Assembly (NCBI RefSeq): GCF_003182255.1
Contig: NZ_QGTQ01000003.1
Location: forward strand, 384,537 to 448,536
DNA from: Paenibacillus cellulosilyticus
GTDB lineage: Bacteria; Bacillota; Bacilli; Paenibacillales; Paenibacillaceae
Length of the DNA stretch: 64,000 nucleotides
Direction: 5' to 3'
The translations under genes and the position numbers were made by a program. Positions 1 to 7,784 of the stretch are shown here, piece by piece; position 1 is the first letter of the stretch; each line of letters opens with the position of its first letter. The notes under the pieces are model-generated. The model saw only the letters and a program-made list of their open reading frames with translations, had not been told where the DNA came from and searched no databases.

Positions 1-396
1 TTGATCGAGGAGATGAGCAGCAAGACGAATCAGATCCTTGTCGATTTCCACGCGGAGGCGACGTCGGAGAAGATTGCAATGGGCTGGCATTTGGATGGCC
101 GCGCATCGCTCGTTGTGGGTACGCATACGCATGTGCAGACGAATGACGATCGCATTTTGCCACAAGGTACGGCTTATCTTACGGATGTAGGGATGGTCGG
201 TCCACGTGATGGCGTACTCGGGATGGAGCGCACGGCGGTGCTGCACAAATTCCTGACGCAGCTGCCGACTCGTTTCGTCGTTGACGAGGGCGATTGGCAC
301 TTCCATGCCGTCCTGGTAGATACGGATGACGCGACGGGAAAAGCAACATCGATTCAAAAAATTCGCCAAACAGAAGAAACGTTGATGTTCTTCTAG
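1..396 (+). CDS. ymdB: YmdB-family metallophosphoesterase, C-terminal part
   Basis: This is the 3' end of a gene that begins before the window; the visible 131 codons run without a stop from base 1. The segment has the conserved metal and phosphate-handling motifs of the YmdB (TIGR00282) family: VDFHAEATSEK and VGTHTHVQTNDD, followed by DVGMVGPRDGVLG. Family members are cytoplasmic di-metal phosphodiesterases that hydrolyse 2',3'-cyclic nucleotides and, in Bacillus, affect the switch between motility and biofilm. The next gene is spoVS, which is the usual ymdB-spoVS order in Bacillales, so the assignment rests on both motif and neighbourhood. The N-terminal half cannot be judged. Confidence 0.93.
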   Translation: MIEEMSSKTNQILVDFHAEATSEKIAMGWHLDGRASLVVGTHTHVQTNDDRILPQGTAYLTDVGMVGPRDGVLGMERTAVLHKFLTQLPTRFVVDEGDWHFHAVLVDTDDATGKATSIQKIRQTEETLMFF

Positions 397-521
397 GGTT
401 GTATATCCTGCACCATGAAACGATCCCGCATAAATGGATAGGCCGCGGTTCAGTTTTCTTAAATAAATTGTTCTAAATGTCAAACAATTCGGAATAGTGA
501 ACAAAGTACAAGCAAGAAAAG

Positions 522-549
522 AAGGAATCTTTCTGCCGCCCTCGAATAG
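522..549 (+). promoter_or_regulatory. candidate sigma-H promoter of spoVS
   Basis: AGGAATC at 523-529 and GAATAG at 544-549 resemble the sigma-H -35 (RAGGAWWT) and -10 (GAAT) elements with a usable spacing. spoVS of B. subtilis is known to be sigma-H dependent. The match is by eye only. Confidence 0.4.
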
Positions 550-596
550 TTATAACTAGTGGAATTAACCCATCATTCCCGAGGAGGTACTTTTTC

Positions 597-857
597 ATGG
601 AAGTATTAAAAGTTTCAGCAAAGTCCAATCCAAACTCTGTTGCTGGCGCGCTAGCTGGTGTTTTGAGAGAACGAGGCGGCGCAGAACTTCAGGCTATCGG
701 GGCTGGTGCGTTAAACCAAGCGATTAAGGCAGTTGCGATTGCAAGAGGGTTCGTAGCGCCTAGTGGCGTCGATCTGATTTGTATTCCTGCTTTCACGGAC
801 ATTGTAATTGATGGCGAAGACCGCACTGCGATCAAGTTGATCGTTGAGCCTAGATGA
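597..857 (+). CDS. spoVS: Stage V sporulation protein S
   Basis: The 86-residue product matches the highly conserved SpoVS family over its full length (MEVLKVSAKSNPNSVAGAL at the start, then GAGALNQAIKAVAIARGFVA). SpoVS is a small Alba-like protein needed to pass stage V of sporulation, probably through nucleic-acid binding. A strong GAGGAGG site lies about 9 bases before the ATG. It sits just downstream of ymdB, as in Bacillus, has its own candidate sigma-H promoter and is closed by a hairpin terminator. The length is exactly that of the family. Confidence 0.97.
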   Translation: MEVLKVSAKSNPNSVAGALAGVLRERGGAELQAIGAGALNQAIKAVAIARGFVAPSGVDLICIPAFTDIVIDGEDRTAIKLIVEPR

Positions 858-899
858 TATGCATCGGGAACGTTTCAGCACAATAGTTACGAAATGGAT

Positions 900-932
900 A
901 AACCTGTTTACATATTTGTAGGCAGGTTTTTT
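900..932 (+). terminator. intrinsic terminator after spoVS
   Basis: AAACCTG (900-906) pairs with CAGGTTT (923-929), the stem can extend inward, and a T run follows. Confidence 0.75.
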
Positions 933-970
933 GCATGCTGCATAACAATATAGGAAGGAATGAAGCTGCA

Positions 971-1933
971 ATGCGAGAACCCGCCTCATCACCTTATCCG
1001 CTAGTGGATTTTCACTGTGATGTGCTGTGGAAGCTGCTGGAGCATGAGGAGCTCTCATTCGATGATCATTCGGATAGTCGCATAGATGTAACCCCAGGAA
1101 GGCTTCAAGCCTCGCAGGCGATTCTACAGACGTTTGCCATATATACATCCCCACAGAAAGCAAGCCAAGCTGCAATATGGAAAAGCGTTGATCTCTTTTA
1201 TGACAAAGTGCTGAGCAATCCGCGAATGCATTTGATTCGAGATGCTGCAGACATTGATCATGCAATGAATAACGGTTTAACAGGCGCACTGCTTTCCCTT
1301 GAAGGGGTCGATGGACTGCAAGGCGATTTCACGATGCTGAGGCTTCTGTACCGCCTTGGGCTGCGCGCAGTAGGACTTACATGGAATCATGCGAATTGGG
1401 CAGCAGATGGCGTGCTGGAGCCCAGACAGGGCGGTCTGACAGCCAAGGGCGGTCAATTCGTTGAGGAATGTGAACGACTGGGCATCATACTTGATGTGTC
1501 GCATCTGACCGAACGGGGCTTCTGGGAGCTGGCAGACCGCGTGAAGCGGCCGTTTATTGCTTCGCATTCGAATGCGAAGGCACTGTGCCCACATGCGCGC
1601 AATCTGACCGACGATCAGATCAAAGCGCTCATCGCGATCGATGGCCGAATCGGGATTACGTATGTACCCTATTTCGTCCGAGAAGACGGTAAAGCGACCA
1701 TCATTGACGTGCTGCGTCATATCGAGCATGTAGCGGGACTTGGCGGAGCGAAGCAGCTAATGCTGGGGTCTGATTTTGATGGAATCGAACAGTATGTGCA
1801 ATCGCTGCGCCATCCGGCGGATGTCCGGAAACTAGTAAATGAAATGCTGAAAGTATTTCCAGAGCAAGTTGTAACCGATATCACCTCGGCTAATGCGATT
1901 CGGTTCCTAAAGCAGCAATTACCTGCAAAATAA
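971..1933 (+). CDS. Membrane-dipeptidase-type metallopeptidase (M19)
   Basis: The product is about 320 residues and carries the peptidase M19 signature: the FHCDVLWK motif near residues 14-21 (metal-binding H15 and D17), the SLEGVDGLQGD segment with the bridging glutamate, DVSHLTERGFWEL, and IASHSNAKALCPHARNLTDDQ. These zinc enzymes cleave dipeptides, including D-amino-acid and modified dipeptides. An in-frame ATG exists at 935, but the ATG at 971 is preferred because AGGAAGG lies 12 bases ahead of it and the first ATG abuts the spoVS terminator. No signal peptide is seen, so a cytoplasmic enzyme is likely. The physiological substrate cannot be told from sequence. Confidence 0.92.
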   Translation: MREPASSPYPLVDFHCDVLWKLLEHEELSFDDHSDSRIDVTPGRLQASQAILQTFAIYTSPQKASQAAIWKSVDLFYDKVLSNPRMHLIRDAADIDHAMNNGLTGALLSLEGVDGLQGDFTMLRLLYRLGLRAVGLTWNHANWAADGVLEPRQGGLTAKGGQFVEECERLGIILDVSHLTERGFWELADRVKRPFIASHSNAKALCPHARNLTDDQIKALIAIDGRIGITYVPYFVREDGKATIIDVLRHIEHVAGLGGAKQLMLGSDFDGIEQYVQSLRHPADVRKLVNEMLKVFPEQVVTDITSANAIRFLKQQLPAK

Positions 1934-2052
1934 CCGGAAAGTCGATTGTTTATTCTCTAAATGGCACGAATGTCATCGAAAAGACAGATCATTTATTCAG
2001 TATTTATTAAGGCCTCTAGTCTTGCAATTTGATGCTAGCTCTCATAAAATTT

Positions 2053-2067
2053 AAATGATAATCATTT
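2053..2067. promoter_or_regulatory. candidate Fur box ahead of korAB
   Basis: AAATGATAATCATTT is a perfect 7-1-7 inverted repeat close to the Fur consensus. It lies in the otherwise empty 286-base gap (1934-2219) upstream of the Fe-S enzyme genes korAB. Confidence 0.5.
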
Positions 2068-2219
2068 TTAATACGTAATCATTTATTCGCTATTGGCCTA
2101 AGCACCTACCTCTAAGCGCGGTTGCTCACCAATACAACGGAATCGATAGAGGTTCACACAACTAATCGCACACATATATCCGAATGCTGTTGCGTTCTAT
2201 AAAAGAGGAGATGGACGTT

Positions 2220-3953
2220 TTGATCAGTCAATTATCATGGAAGATCGGGGGACAACAGGGGGAAGGCGTTGAAAGTACGGACCGCATTTTCTCCACTGCG
2301 TTGAACCGCCTCGGTTACTATTTGTACGGATACCGCCATTTCTCTTCTCGCATCAAAGGTGGACATACGAATAATAAAATTCGGATTAGCACGAGTCCCA
2401 TTCGCGCGATCTCCGATGATTTAGATATTCTTGTTGCATTCGATCAGGAGAGCATCGATCTCAATGCCCACGAACTGCGGGCAGGCGGCGTTGTTGTCGC
2501 GGATGCGAAGTTCAACCCCGTAGTGCCTGAAGGAATTGATGCGAAGCTGTTTGCCGTTCCGATTACGGCAATCGCTGAAGGTCTTGGAACATCCCTAATG
2601 AAGAATATGGTTGCTTCTGGCGCATCGTGGGCTCTTCTTGGCCTGCCGCTTGAAGTATTCAATAAAGCCGTTGAGGAAGAGTTCGGCCGTAAAGGTGCTG
2701 CAGTCGTTGAGAAGAACATCGAAGCGGTACGACAAGGCGCAGAATTCGTGCTCGAGCAAGCAGGTGGCCCGATCGAAGCGTTCAAGCTGGAGCCTGCAGA
2801 CGGCAAGCAGAAGATGTTCATTATCGGTAACGAAGCCATTGGTCTCGGTACGATCGCAGCAGGCTGCCGCCTCATGTCGGCTTATCCGATTACGCCTGCA
2901 TCCGAGATTATGGAATATTTGATCAAAAAGCTGCCGAAGTTCGGCGGTACGGTTGTGCAAACTGAAGATGAGATCGCAGCAGTAACGATGGCAATCGGCG
3001 CGAACTACGCAGGTGTTCGCACGATGACGGCATCGGCTGGTCCAGGCTTGTCGCTCATGATGGAGGCAATCGGTCTGGCAGGTATGACGGAGCAGCCGCT
3101 CGTCATCGTCGATACGCAGCGCGGAGGCCCTTCGACGGGTCTGCCAACGAAGCAGGAGCAATCCGACCTGAACGCAATGGTATACGGTACACACGGCGAA
3201 ATTCCGAAGGTAGTCGTAGCGCCTGCATCGATTGAAGACTGCTTCTATGACATGATCGAGGCGTTCAACGTGGCCGAACAGTATCAGGTTCCAGTTATCG
3301 TGATGACGGACCTTCAGCTGTCGCTTGGTAAACAGTCCTGCGAAATGCTTGACTACGACCAAATTGTTATCAAGCGCGGCAAGCTGGTTGACGAAGTGCC
3401 GGCTCTGGGTGACAATGAGCTGTTCAAACGTTACGAATTTACGGAAGACGGCGTTTCGCCGCGTGTGCTTCCAGGCGTGAAGGGCGGTATCCACCACGTA
3501 ACGGGCGTCGAGCATGATGAGAGCGGACGTCCTTCGGAGAGCACGATCAACCGTAAGAAAATGATGGATAAACGTCTGAGGAAGCTGCAGGCGCTGCAAT
3601 TCCGTGACGCGATCCGCGTGGATGCTCCATACGAGCAAGCCGATCTGCTTATTATCGGTATGGGCTCGACTGGCGGTACCATTGATGAAGCGCGCAATAG
3701 ACTGGAAGCAGACGGCTTGAAGACGAATCATGTGACGGTTCGCTTGATCGCACCATTCCCAACGGATCAACTTACACCGTACTTGAACAGCGCGAAGCGC
3801 GTTGTTGTACTGGAGAATAACGCAACGGCACAGCTCGCGTCGCAGATCAAAATGCACGCAGGTTATGCTGATAAAATTCATAGCATCTTGAAATATGACG
3901 GCAGTCCGTTCCTGCCAACCGAAGTGTACAAAGCATGCAAGGAGTTGAACTAA
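2220..3953 (+). CDS. korA: 2-oxoacid:ferredoxin oxidoreductase, fused gamma-alpha subunit
   Basis: This is the large subunit of a 2-oxoglutarate/2-oxoacid:ferredoxin oxidoreductase, which oxidatively decarboxylates a 2-oxoacid to acyl-CoA and passes electrons to ferredoxin. The N-terminal ~190 residues are the gamma domain (LSWKIGGQQGEG), then the pyrimidine-binding alpha domain (RLMSAYPITPASEIMEYL, TASAGPGLSLMMEAIGLA) and a C-terminal domain ending VYKACKEL. The TTG at 2220 is chosen because AGAGGAG sits 9 bases upstream and the family usually starts at MISQLSWK; ATGs at 2184 and 2211 lack spaced ribosome sites. It is followed directly by korB. A Fur-like box upstream suggests iron control. 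Confidence 0.93.
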   Translation: MISQLSWKIGGQQGEGVESTDRIFSTALNRLGYYLYGYRHFSSRIKGGHTNNKIRISTSPIRAISDDLDILVAFDQESIDLNAHELRAGGVVVADAKFNPVVPEGIDAKLFAVPITAIAEGLGTSLMKNMVASGASWALLGLPLEVFNKAVEEEFGRKGAAVVEKNIEAVRQGAEFVLEQAGGPIEAFKLEPADGKQKMFIIGNEAIGLGTIAAGCRLMSAYPITPASEIMEYLIKKLPKFGGTVVQTEDEIAAVTMAIGANYAGVRTMTASAGPGLSLMMEAIGLAGMTEQPLVIVDTQRGGPSTGLPTKQEQSDLNAMVYGTHGEIPKVVVAPASIEDCFYDMIEAFNVAEQYQVPVIVMTDLQLSLGKQSCEMLDYDQIVIKRGKLVDEVPALGDNELFKRYEFTEDGVSPRVLPGVKGGIHHVTGVEHDESGRPSESTINRKKMMDKRLRKLQALQFRDAIRVDAPYEQADLLIIGMGSTGGTIDEARNRLEADGLKTNHVTVRLIAPFPTDQLTPYLNSAKRVVVLENNATAQLASQIKMHAGYADKIHSILKYDGSPFLPTEVYKACKELN

Positions 3954-4820
3954 GTGGCTACATTTAAAGATTTTCGCAATAACATTAAGCCGAACTGGTG
4001 CCCAGGCTGCGGTGACTTCTCAATCCAAGCAGCGATTCAGCGGGCTGCGGCGAACGTAGGCCTTGAGCCTGAAGACCTTGCTGTCATTTCGGGTATCGGT
4101 TGTTCGGGGCGGATTTCCGGTTATATTAACGCTTACGGCTTGCACGGTATTCACGGCCGCGCACTCCCAATCGCGCAAGGCGTTAAGCTGGCGAACCGCG
4201 AGTTGACGGTTATCGCTTCCGGCGGTGACGGTGACGGCTTTGCGATCGGTATGGGCCACACGGTTCATGCCATCCGTCGTAACTTGGACATTACGTACAT
4301 CGTAATGGATAACCAAATCTACGGTCTGACGAAAGGTCAAACGTCCCCACGCAGTGCGGAAGGCTTCAAGACGAAGTCGACGCCAGAGGGTTCGATCGAA
4401 ACGACGCTGTCTCCGCTCGAGATCGCGCTGTCGGCGGGTGCAACGTTCGTTGCTCAATCGTTCTCCAGTGACCTGAAGCAGCTCACGGCATTGATCGAGC
4501 AGGGCATTGCCCACAAAGGCTTCTCGTTCATCAACGTATTCAGCCCTTGCGTAACGTTCAATAAAGTCAATACGTATGATTGGTTCAAGGAGAACATCGT
4601 TAACCTGGCGGAGTTCCCAGAATACGACCCAACGAGCCGGATCGGAGCCATGACGAAAATTATGGAAACAGGCGGTCTGCTGACAGGTCTGATTTATCAG
4701 AACAAGGAACGCAAATCGTACGAGGATATGATCGTTGGCTTCAAAGAAGAGGCGCTCAGCTCACAATCGCTCGACATCAGCCGCGAAGCATTCGACAAGT
4801 TGGTTGCCGAGTTCCAATAA
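3954..4820 (+). CDS. korB: 2-oxoacid:ferredoxin oxidoreductase, beta subunit
   Basis: The 288-residue beta subunit binds thiamine diphosphate and one [4Fe-4S] cluster. Cluster ligands are visible as C16 and C19 (WCPGCGDFS), C50 (GIGCSGR) and C199 (SPCVTFN). The TPP motif GDGDGFAIG begins near residue 91 and is completed by MDNQIYGLTKGQTSP. The GTG start at 3954 follows the korA stop directly, with GGAG 9 bases ahead, so the two are translationally coupled. Its ligand set marks it as the two-subunit ferredoxin-dependent type rather than a pyruvate dehydrogenase E1. The preferred 2-oxoacid (2-oxoglutarate versus pyruvate) is inferred only from the family. Confidence 0.95.
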   Translation: MATFKDFRNNIKPNWCPGCGDFSIQAAIQRAAANVGLEPEDLAVISGIGCSGRISGYINAYGLHGIHGRALPIAQGVKLANRELTVIASGGDGDGFAIGMGHTVHAIRRNLDITYIVMDNQIYGLTKGQTSPRSAEGFKTKSTPEGSIETTLSPLEIALSAGATFVAQSFSSDLKQLTALIEQGIAHKGFSFINVFSPCVTFNKVNTYDWFKENIVNLAEFPEYDPTSRIGAMTKIMETGGLLTGLIYQNKERKSYEDMIVGFKEEALSSQSLDISREAFDKLVAEFQ

Positions 4821-4833
4821 TAAAAGGTATAAT

Positions 4834-4870
4834 AAGGCATACGGCTAGCTCTTTAGTCGTATGCCTTTTC
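4834..4870 (+). terminator. intrinsic terminator after korB
   Basis: AAGGCATACGGCTA pairs with TAGTCGTATGCCTT through a short loop, then TTTTC follows. Confidence 0.85.
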
Positions 4871-4914
4871 TTGTTATTACTATAGCGAAAGCGTTAAAGG
4901 ACGGCGATGAACCA

Positions 4915-5487
4915 ATGGCGAAGACAGTACCAGTAGGCGTATCTGCAAGACACATACATTTGACAGCGGAGCATGTCGCGATCCTGTTCGGCGCAGGCTA
5001 TGAGCTGACAGAGATGAAACCATTGTCGCAGCCAGGTCAGTATGCTGCGAATGAAACAGTGGCTGTAATCGGTCCCAAAGGCACGTTCCAGAAGGTTCGT
5101 ATTCTTGGGCCGGTGCGTCCAGCAACTCAGCTGGAAATTTCGCGTACGGATGCATTCTCGATTGGCGTGAAGCCGCCAGTGCGAGAGTCTGGTGATATTA
5201 AAGGTTCGGCTGGTGTTACGATTCAAGGACCAGCAGGGGAAGTAACGATTGAAGAGGGCGTTATTGTTGCAGCCCGTCACATTCATTTCCATACGAGCGA
5301 TGCTGAGAACTGGGGTATCGTGGACAAGCAGAAGCTGCGTGTACGCGTAGGCGGTGAGCGCGGCGTTATTTTTGAAAATGTCGTTGCGCGTGTATCCCCG
5401 AATTTCGCGTTGGACATGCATATCGATACCGATGAAGCGAATGCAGCGGGAGTCGAGAACGGACAGCAAGCCGAAATCATCGATTAA
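4915..5487 (+). CDS. pduL: Phosphate propanoyltransferase / phosphotransacetylase PduL
   Basis: The 190-residue product has the two PduL halves, each with an RHIH zinc-binding motif (VSARHIHL near residue 11 and VAARHIHFH near residue 122). PduL swaps CoA and phosphate on short acyl groups, linking acetyl- or propionyl-CoA to the acyl phosphate. No microcompartment genes are nearby and there is no obvious N-terminal encapsulation helix, so a free cytoplasmic phosphotransacetylase is likely. The ATG at 4915 is chosen because the upstream in-frame ATG at 4861 falls inside the korB terminator. It lies between korAB, which makes acyl-CoA, and cidAB, whose homologues respond to acetate. Confidence 0.93.
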   Translation: MAKTVPVGVSARHIHLTAEHVAILFGAGYELTEMKPLSQPGQYAANETVAVIGPKGTFQKVRILGPVRPATQLEISRTDAFSIGVKPPVRESGDIKGSAGVTIQGPAGEVTIEEGVIVAARHIHFHTSDAENWGIVDKQKLRVRVGGERGVIFENVVARVSPNFALDMHIDTDEANAAGVENGQQAEIID

Positions 5488-5505
5488 TATACGGCTGCGG
5501 AACAT

Positions 5506-5551
5506 AAGAAGCGGTCACCGCTGGAGAGTATCCAGTGAGTGACCGCTTCTT
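5506..5551. terminator. bidirectional terminator between pduL and cidB
   Basis: AAGAAGCGGTCAC (5506-5518) pairs with GTGACCGCTTCTT (5539-5551), a 13-bp perfect stem between convergent genes. Confidence 0.8.
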
Positions 5552-5586
5552 CGTACATATAGATATTTCAAGCTAATCAGACATCT

Positions 5587-6264
5587 TCAGTAGATCAACC
5601 GAGCGAAGGCGGGCATCGCAACAATAGCAAGCAAAGCCGCGATGATCATCGACACGCTGGCGATCGCACCTGCGAGCGAGCCAAGCTCGAATGCTTTGGA
5701 TGTGCCGGCCCCGTGAGCGGATGTTCCAAGCATGACGCCTCTTGTGACGTCGCTCTCGACACGCAGCATTCGAATAATAGCCGGGCCGAACAAGCTGCCT
5801 GTCAGGCCGGTAATCATGACGAGCGCAGCGGTGAATGCAGGGTTGCCGCCGAGTGTTGCGGATAAGTTCATCGCGATTGGCGTCGTAACGGATCGCGGGA
5901 TTAAGCTTTCCGTTAGCGTCGCGTTCAGATGGAAGAAGCCGCCTGCTGCCGCGGCACAAATGACAGAAGCTGCCGATCCTGCGCTGACGCCGCACACAAT
6001 TTCGAGCGCGTGCTTTTTCAGAATCGGATAATTCCGATACAGCGGGACTGCTAAAGCAACCGTAGCTGGCTTAAGCAGATCCGACAACCAATGCGCGCCG
6101 CTGTTAAAGTCGCCATACGGAATGCCAGTCACAAGCAGTATGCCGACTAGAAGCACTGGCGTGATAAGCATCGGCGACAGTATGAATATCGGGAATCGGG
6201 TGTATAGCAAGCGTGAAGCGACATAGATGCCGATCGTAACGAGCAGGCAAAGGATCGGAATCAT
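5587..6264 (-). CDS. cidB: LrgB/CidB-family membrane protein
   Basis: The 225-residue protein is strongly hydrophobic with about six or seven membrane segments and has LrgB-family landmarks: LKPATVALAVPLYRN, RSVTTPIAMNLSATLGG, and TSAHGAGTSKAFELG. CidB/LrgB proteins partner CidA/LrgA. They were first linked to holin-like control of murein hydrolase activity and more recently to by-product (pyruvate, acetate) transport. Its start overlaps the cidA stop by four bases, so the two form a coupled operon. CidB is used here because of the linked LysR gene; LrgB would be an equally valid family label. Confidence 0.9.
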   Translation of the reverse strand: MIPILCLLVTIGIYVASRLLYTRFPIFILSPMLITPVLLVGILLVTGIPYGDFNSGAHWLSDLLKPATVALAVPLYRNYPILKKHALEIVCGVSAGSAASVICAAAAGGFFHLNATLTESLIPRSVTTPIAMNLSATLGGNPAFTAALVMITGLTGSLFGPAIIRMLRVESDVTRGVMLGTSAHGAGTSKAFELGSLAGAIASVSMIIAALLAIVAMPAFARLIY

Positions 6265-6665
6265 GAATGACTCACCTCGTTGCGGCGTCCGAGACGTCTA
6301 GCTTTGCTGGCTTTAATAAGCCCGGATGGCAGTGCGATTGCAGCCATGACCACGACTGTGCCGATAACGACAGCGATCAGCAGCGTTAAGCCGTTCGTAC
6401 GAACGATGTCCTCATATTGTATGATGCCGACGCACGGCGGAATAAAAAATAGCAGCATTTGCGCGAGCAGCCAATTGGCCCCTCGCTCGATCCACTGGAG
6501 GCGGACAATACCGCTCTTAAGCAATGCGAACAAGATAATTGCACCAATGATGCTTCCAGGAACGGGCAAATGCAGCCATTGTGCAGCTCGATCCGAACCG
6601 ATCGCAAGTGCCGATAGCAGGGCAATCTGTACAATCGTGAGCGACAAGTTTTTAAGTGTAAGCAT
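6261..6665 (-). CDS. cidA: CidA/LrgA-family holin-like protein
   Basis: The 134-residue protein has four predicted membrane segments and the family core LHLPVPGSIIGAIILFALL, then ERGANWLLAQMLLFFIPPCVGI. It is the small partner of CidB. The ATG at 6665 is favoured over one at 6686 because AAAGGGG stands about 11 bases before it. The divergent LysR-type gene on the other side of the intergenic space is the expected regulator, as in the B. subtilis ywbHG-ywbI arrangement. Confidence 0.9.
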   Translation of the reverse strand: MLTLKNLSLTIVQIALLSALAIGSDRAAQWLHLPVPGSIIGAIILFALLKSGIVRLQWIERGANWLLAQMLLFFIPPCVGIIQYEDIVRTNGLTLLIAVVIGTVVVMAAIALPSGLIKASKARRLGRRNEVSHS

Positions 6666-6733
6666 GTCGATGCATTCCCCTTTCATATTGAAGTATACGA
6701 GCGCACGTGGTATAGGTAAAATGAATAATAAGA

Positions 6734-7669
6734 ATGGCTTTCATGACTTTTATCTATGGGAAGGGATGCATTATCGATATCAAACATTTGCAGTATGTGA
6801 TCGAGGTTGCTCGAACAGGCAGCTTCACGAAGGCGGCTCAGACGATGTTCGTTAGTCAGCCAACGATCAGCAAGATGATTAAATCAGTCGAGGAGGAGCT
6901 GGGCGTTGAGCTGTTCGATCGTTCAGGTCCACGTATCGTACCGACAGACGTCGGACAGTTGATCGTCGATCAAGCGAACGTGATTACGCACGCCTTCGGC
7001 AATCTAACGGCTGGGCTGGACGATCTCGCAACACTGCGCAGAGGCAAGCTTCGTATTGGACTGCCTCCGATGGCAGGCGCTGGATATTTCGCAGAACCGA
7101 TCGGACGCTTTCATGCGAAGTACCCGGGCATTGCCATTGAATTGGCAGAGGATGGCGCGAAGCGGATTGAATCGGATATTGAGAGCGGCGCACTTGATTT
7201 CGGCGTAGTGCTGCTTCCAACCAAATCAGAGCTGTTTGAATCGATTCTGATCGCGGATGAGCGGCTCATGCTTCTCGTTCATCCCGAGCATCGTTATGCA
7301 GCGAGAACCGATGTCCGTCTGAATGAGCTTGCAGCAGAGTCATTCATCTCCTTTAGCGAAGGCTTTGCCTTACATGATCGAATTCCAGCGGCTTGTCTAG
7401 CAGAAGGCTTCCAGCCCAATGTCGTATGTGAAAGCTCGCAGTGGGATTTGATCGTACGGCTCGTTGCAGCCAATCTAGGCGTAGCGCTGCTGCCGGAGAC
7501 GATATGTAAGGAAGCTGGAAGCGGGGTGGCGGCCATTGCATTGGAATCGCCGATCATTCCCTGGCAGTTGGCTTTCGTCTGGCGGAAGGATCGTTACTTG
7601 TCCTATGCAGCGAAAGAATGGATACGATATCTCGGTACGGTTTTTCCAGGCGGTCAATCTTCGAAATGA
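6734..7669 (+). CDS. cidR: LysR-family regulator, CidR-like
   Basis: The N-terminal winged helix-turn-helix is typical (IKHLQYVIEVARTGSFTKAAQ, then SQPTISKMIKSVEEELGVELFDR), followed by the LysR effector-binding domain (GKLRIGLPPMAGAGYFAEP). Divergence from cidAB supports a CidR role; in other Firmicutes this regulator senses acetate/overflow metabolism. The start is uncertain. ATG 6734 gives a 14-residue N-terminal extension and has only a weak ribosome site, while relatives normally begin at the residues encoded from the ATC at 6773, which has AAGGGA six bases upstream. A non-standard ATT/ATC start is therefore possible. Confidence 0.88.
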   Translation: MAFMTFIYGKGCIIDIKHLQYVIEVARTGSFTKAAQTMFVSQPTISKMIKSVEEELGVELFDRSGPRIVPTDVGQLIVDQANVITHAFGNLTAGLDDLATLRRGKLRIGLPPMAGAGYFAEPIGRFHAKYPGIAIELAEDGAKRIESDIESGALDFGVVLLPTKSELFESILIADERLMLLVHPEHRYAARTDVRLNELAAESFISFSEGFALHDRIPAACLAEGFQPNVVCESSQWDLIVRLVAANLGVALLPETICKEAGSGVAAIALESPIIPWQLAFVWRKDRYLSYAAKEWIRYLGTVFPGGQSSK

Positions 7670-7784
7670 GGTTGAACGAGTTTCGACATCATAGCCATTC
7701 TCGGAACAGAATGGTATACTATAGACTTGAATCATTCCTACATAATTGAGCTTGAATATATGAAGAAAGCGAAGTGAAAGGGCA

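Noticed and set aside
711..1289. 192-codon minus-strand frame over spoVS and the dipeptidase gene
   Set aside because: Antisense to two clear genes and crossing a terminator; no ribosome site or recognisable motif.
2595..3881. 428-codon open frame on the minus strand inside korA
   Set aside because: It is fully antisense to a well-conserved gene, has unusual composition (His/Arg/Cys-rich) and no ribosome site; a shadow frame.
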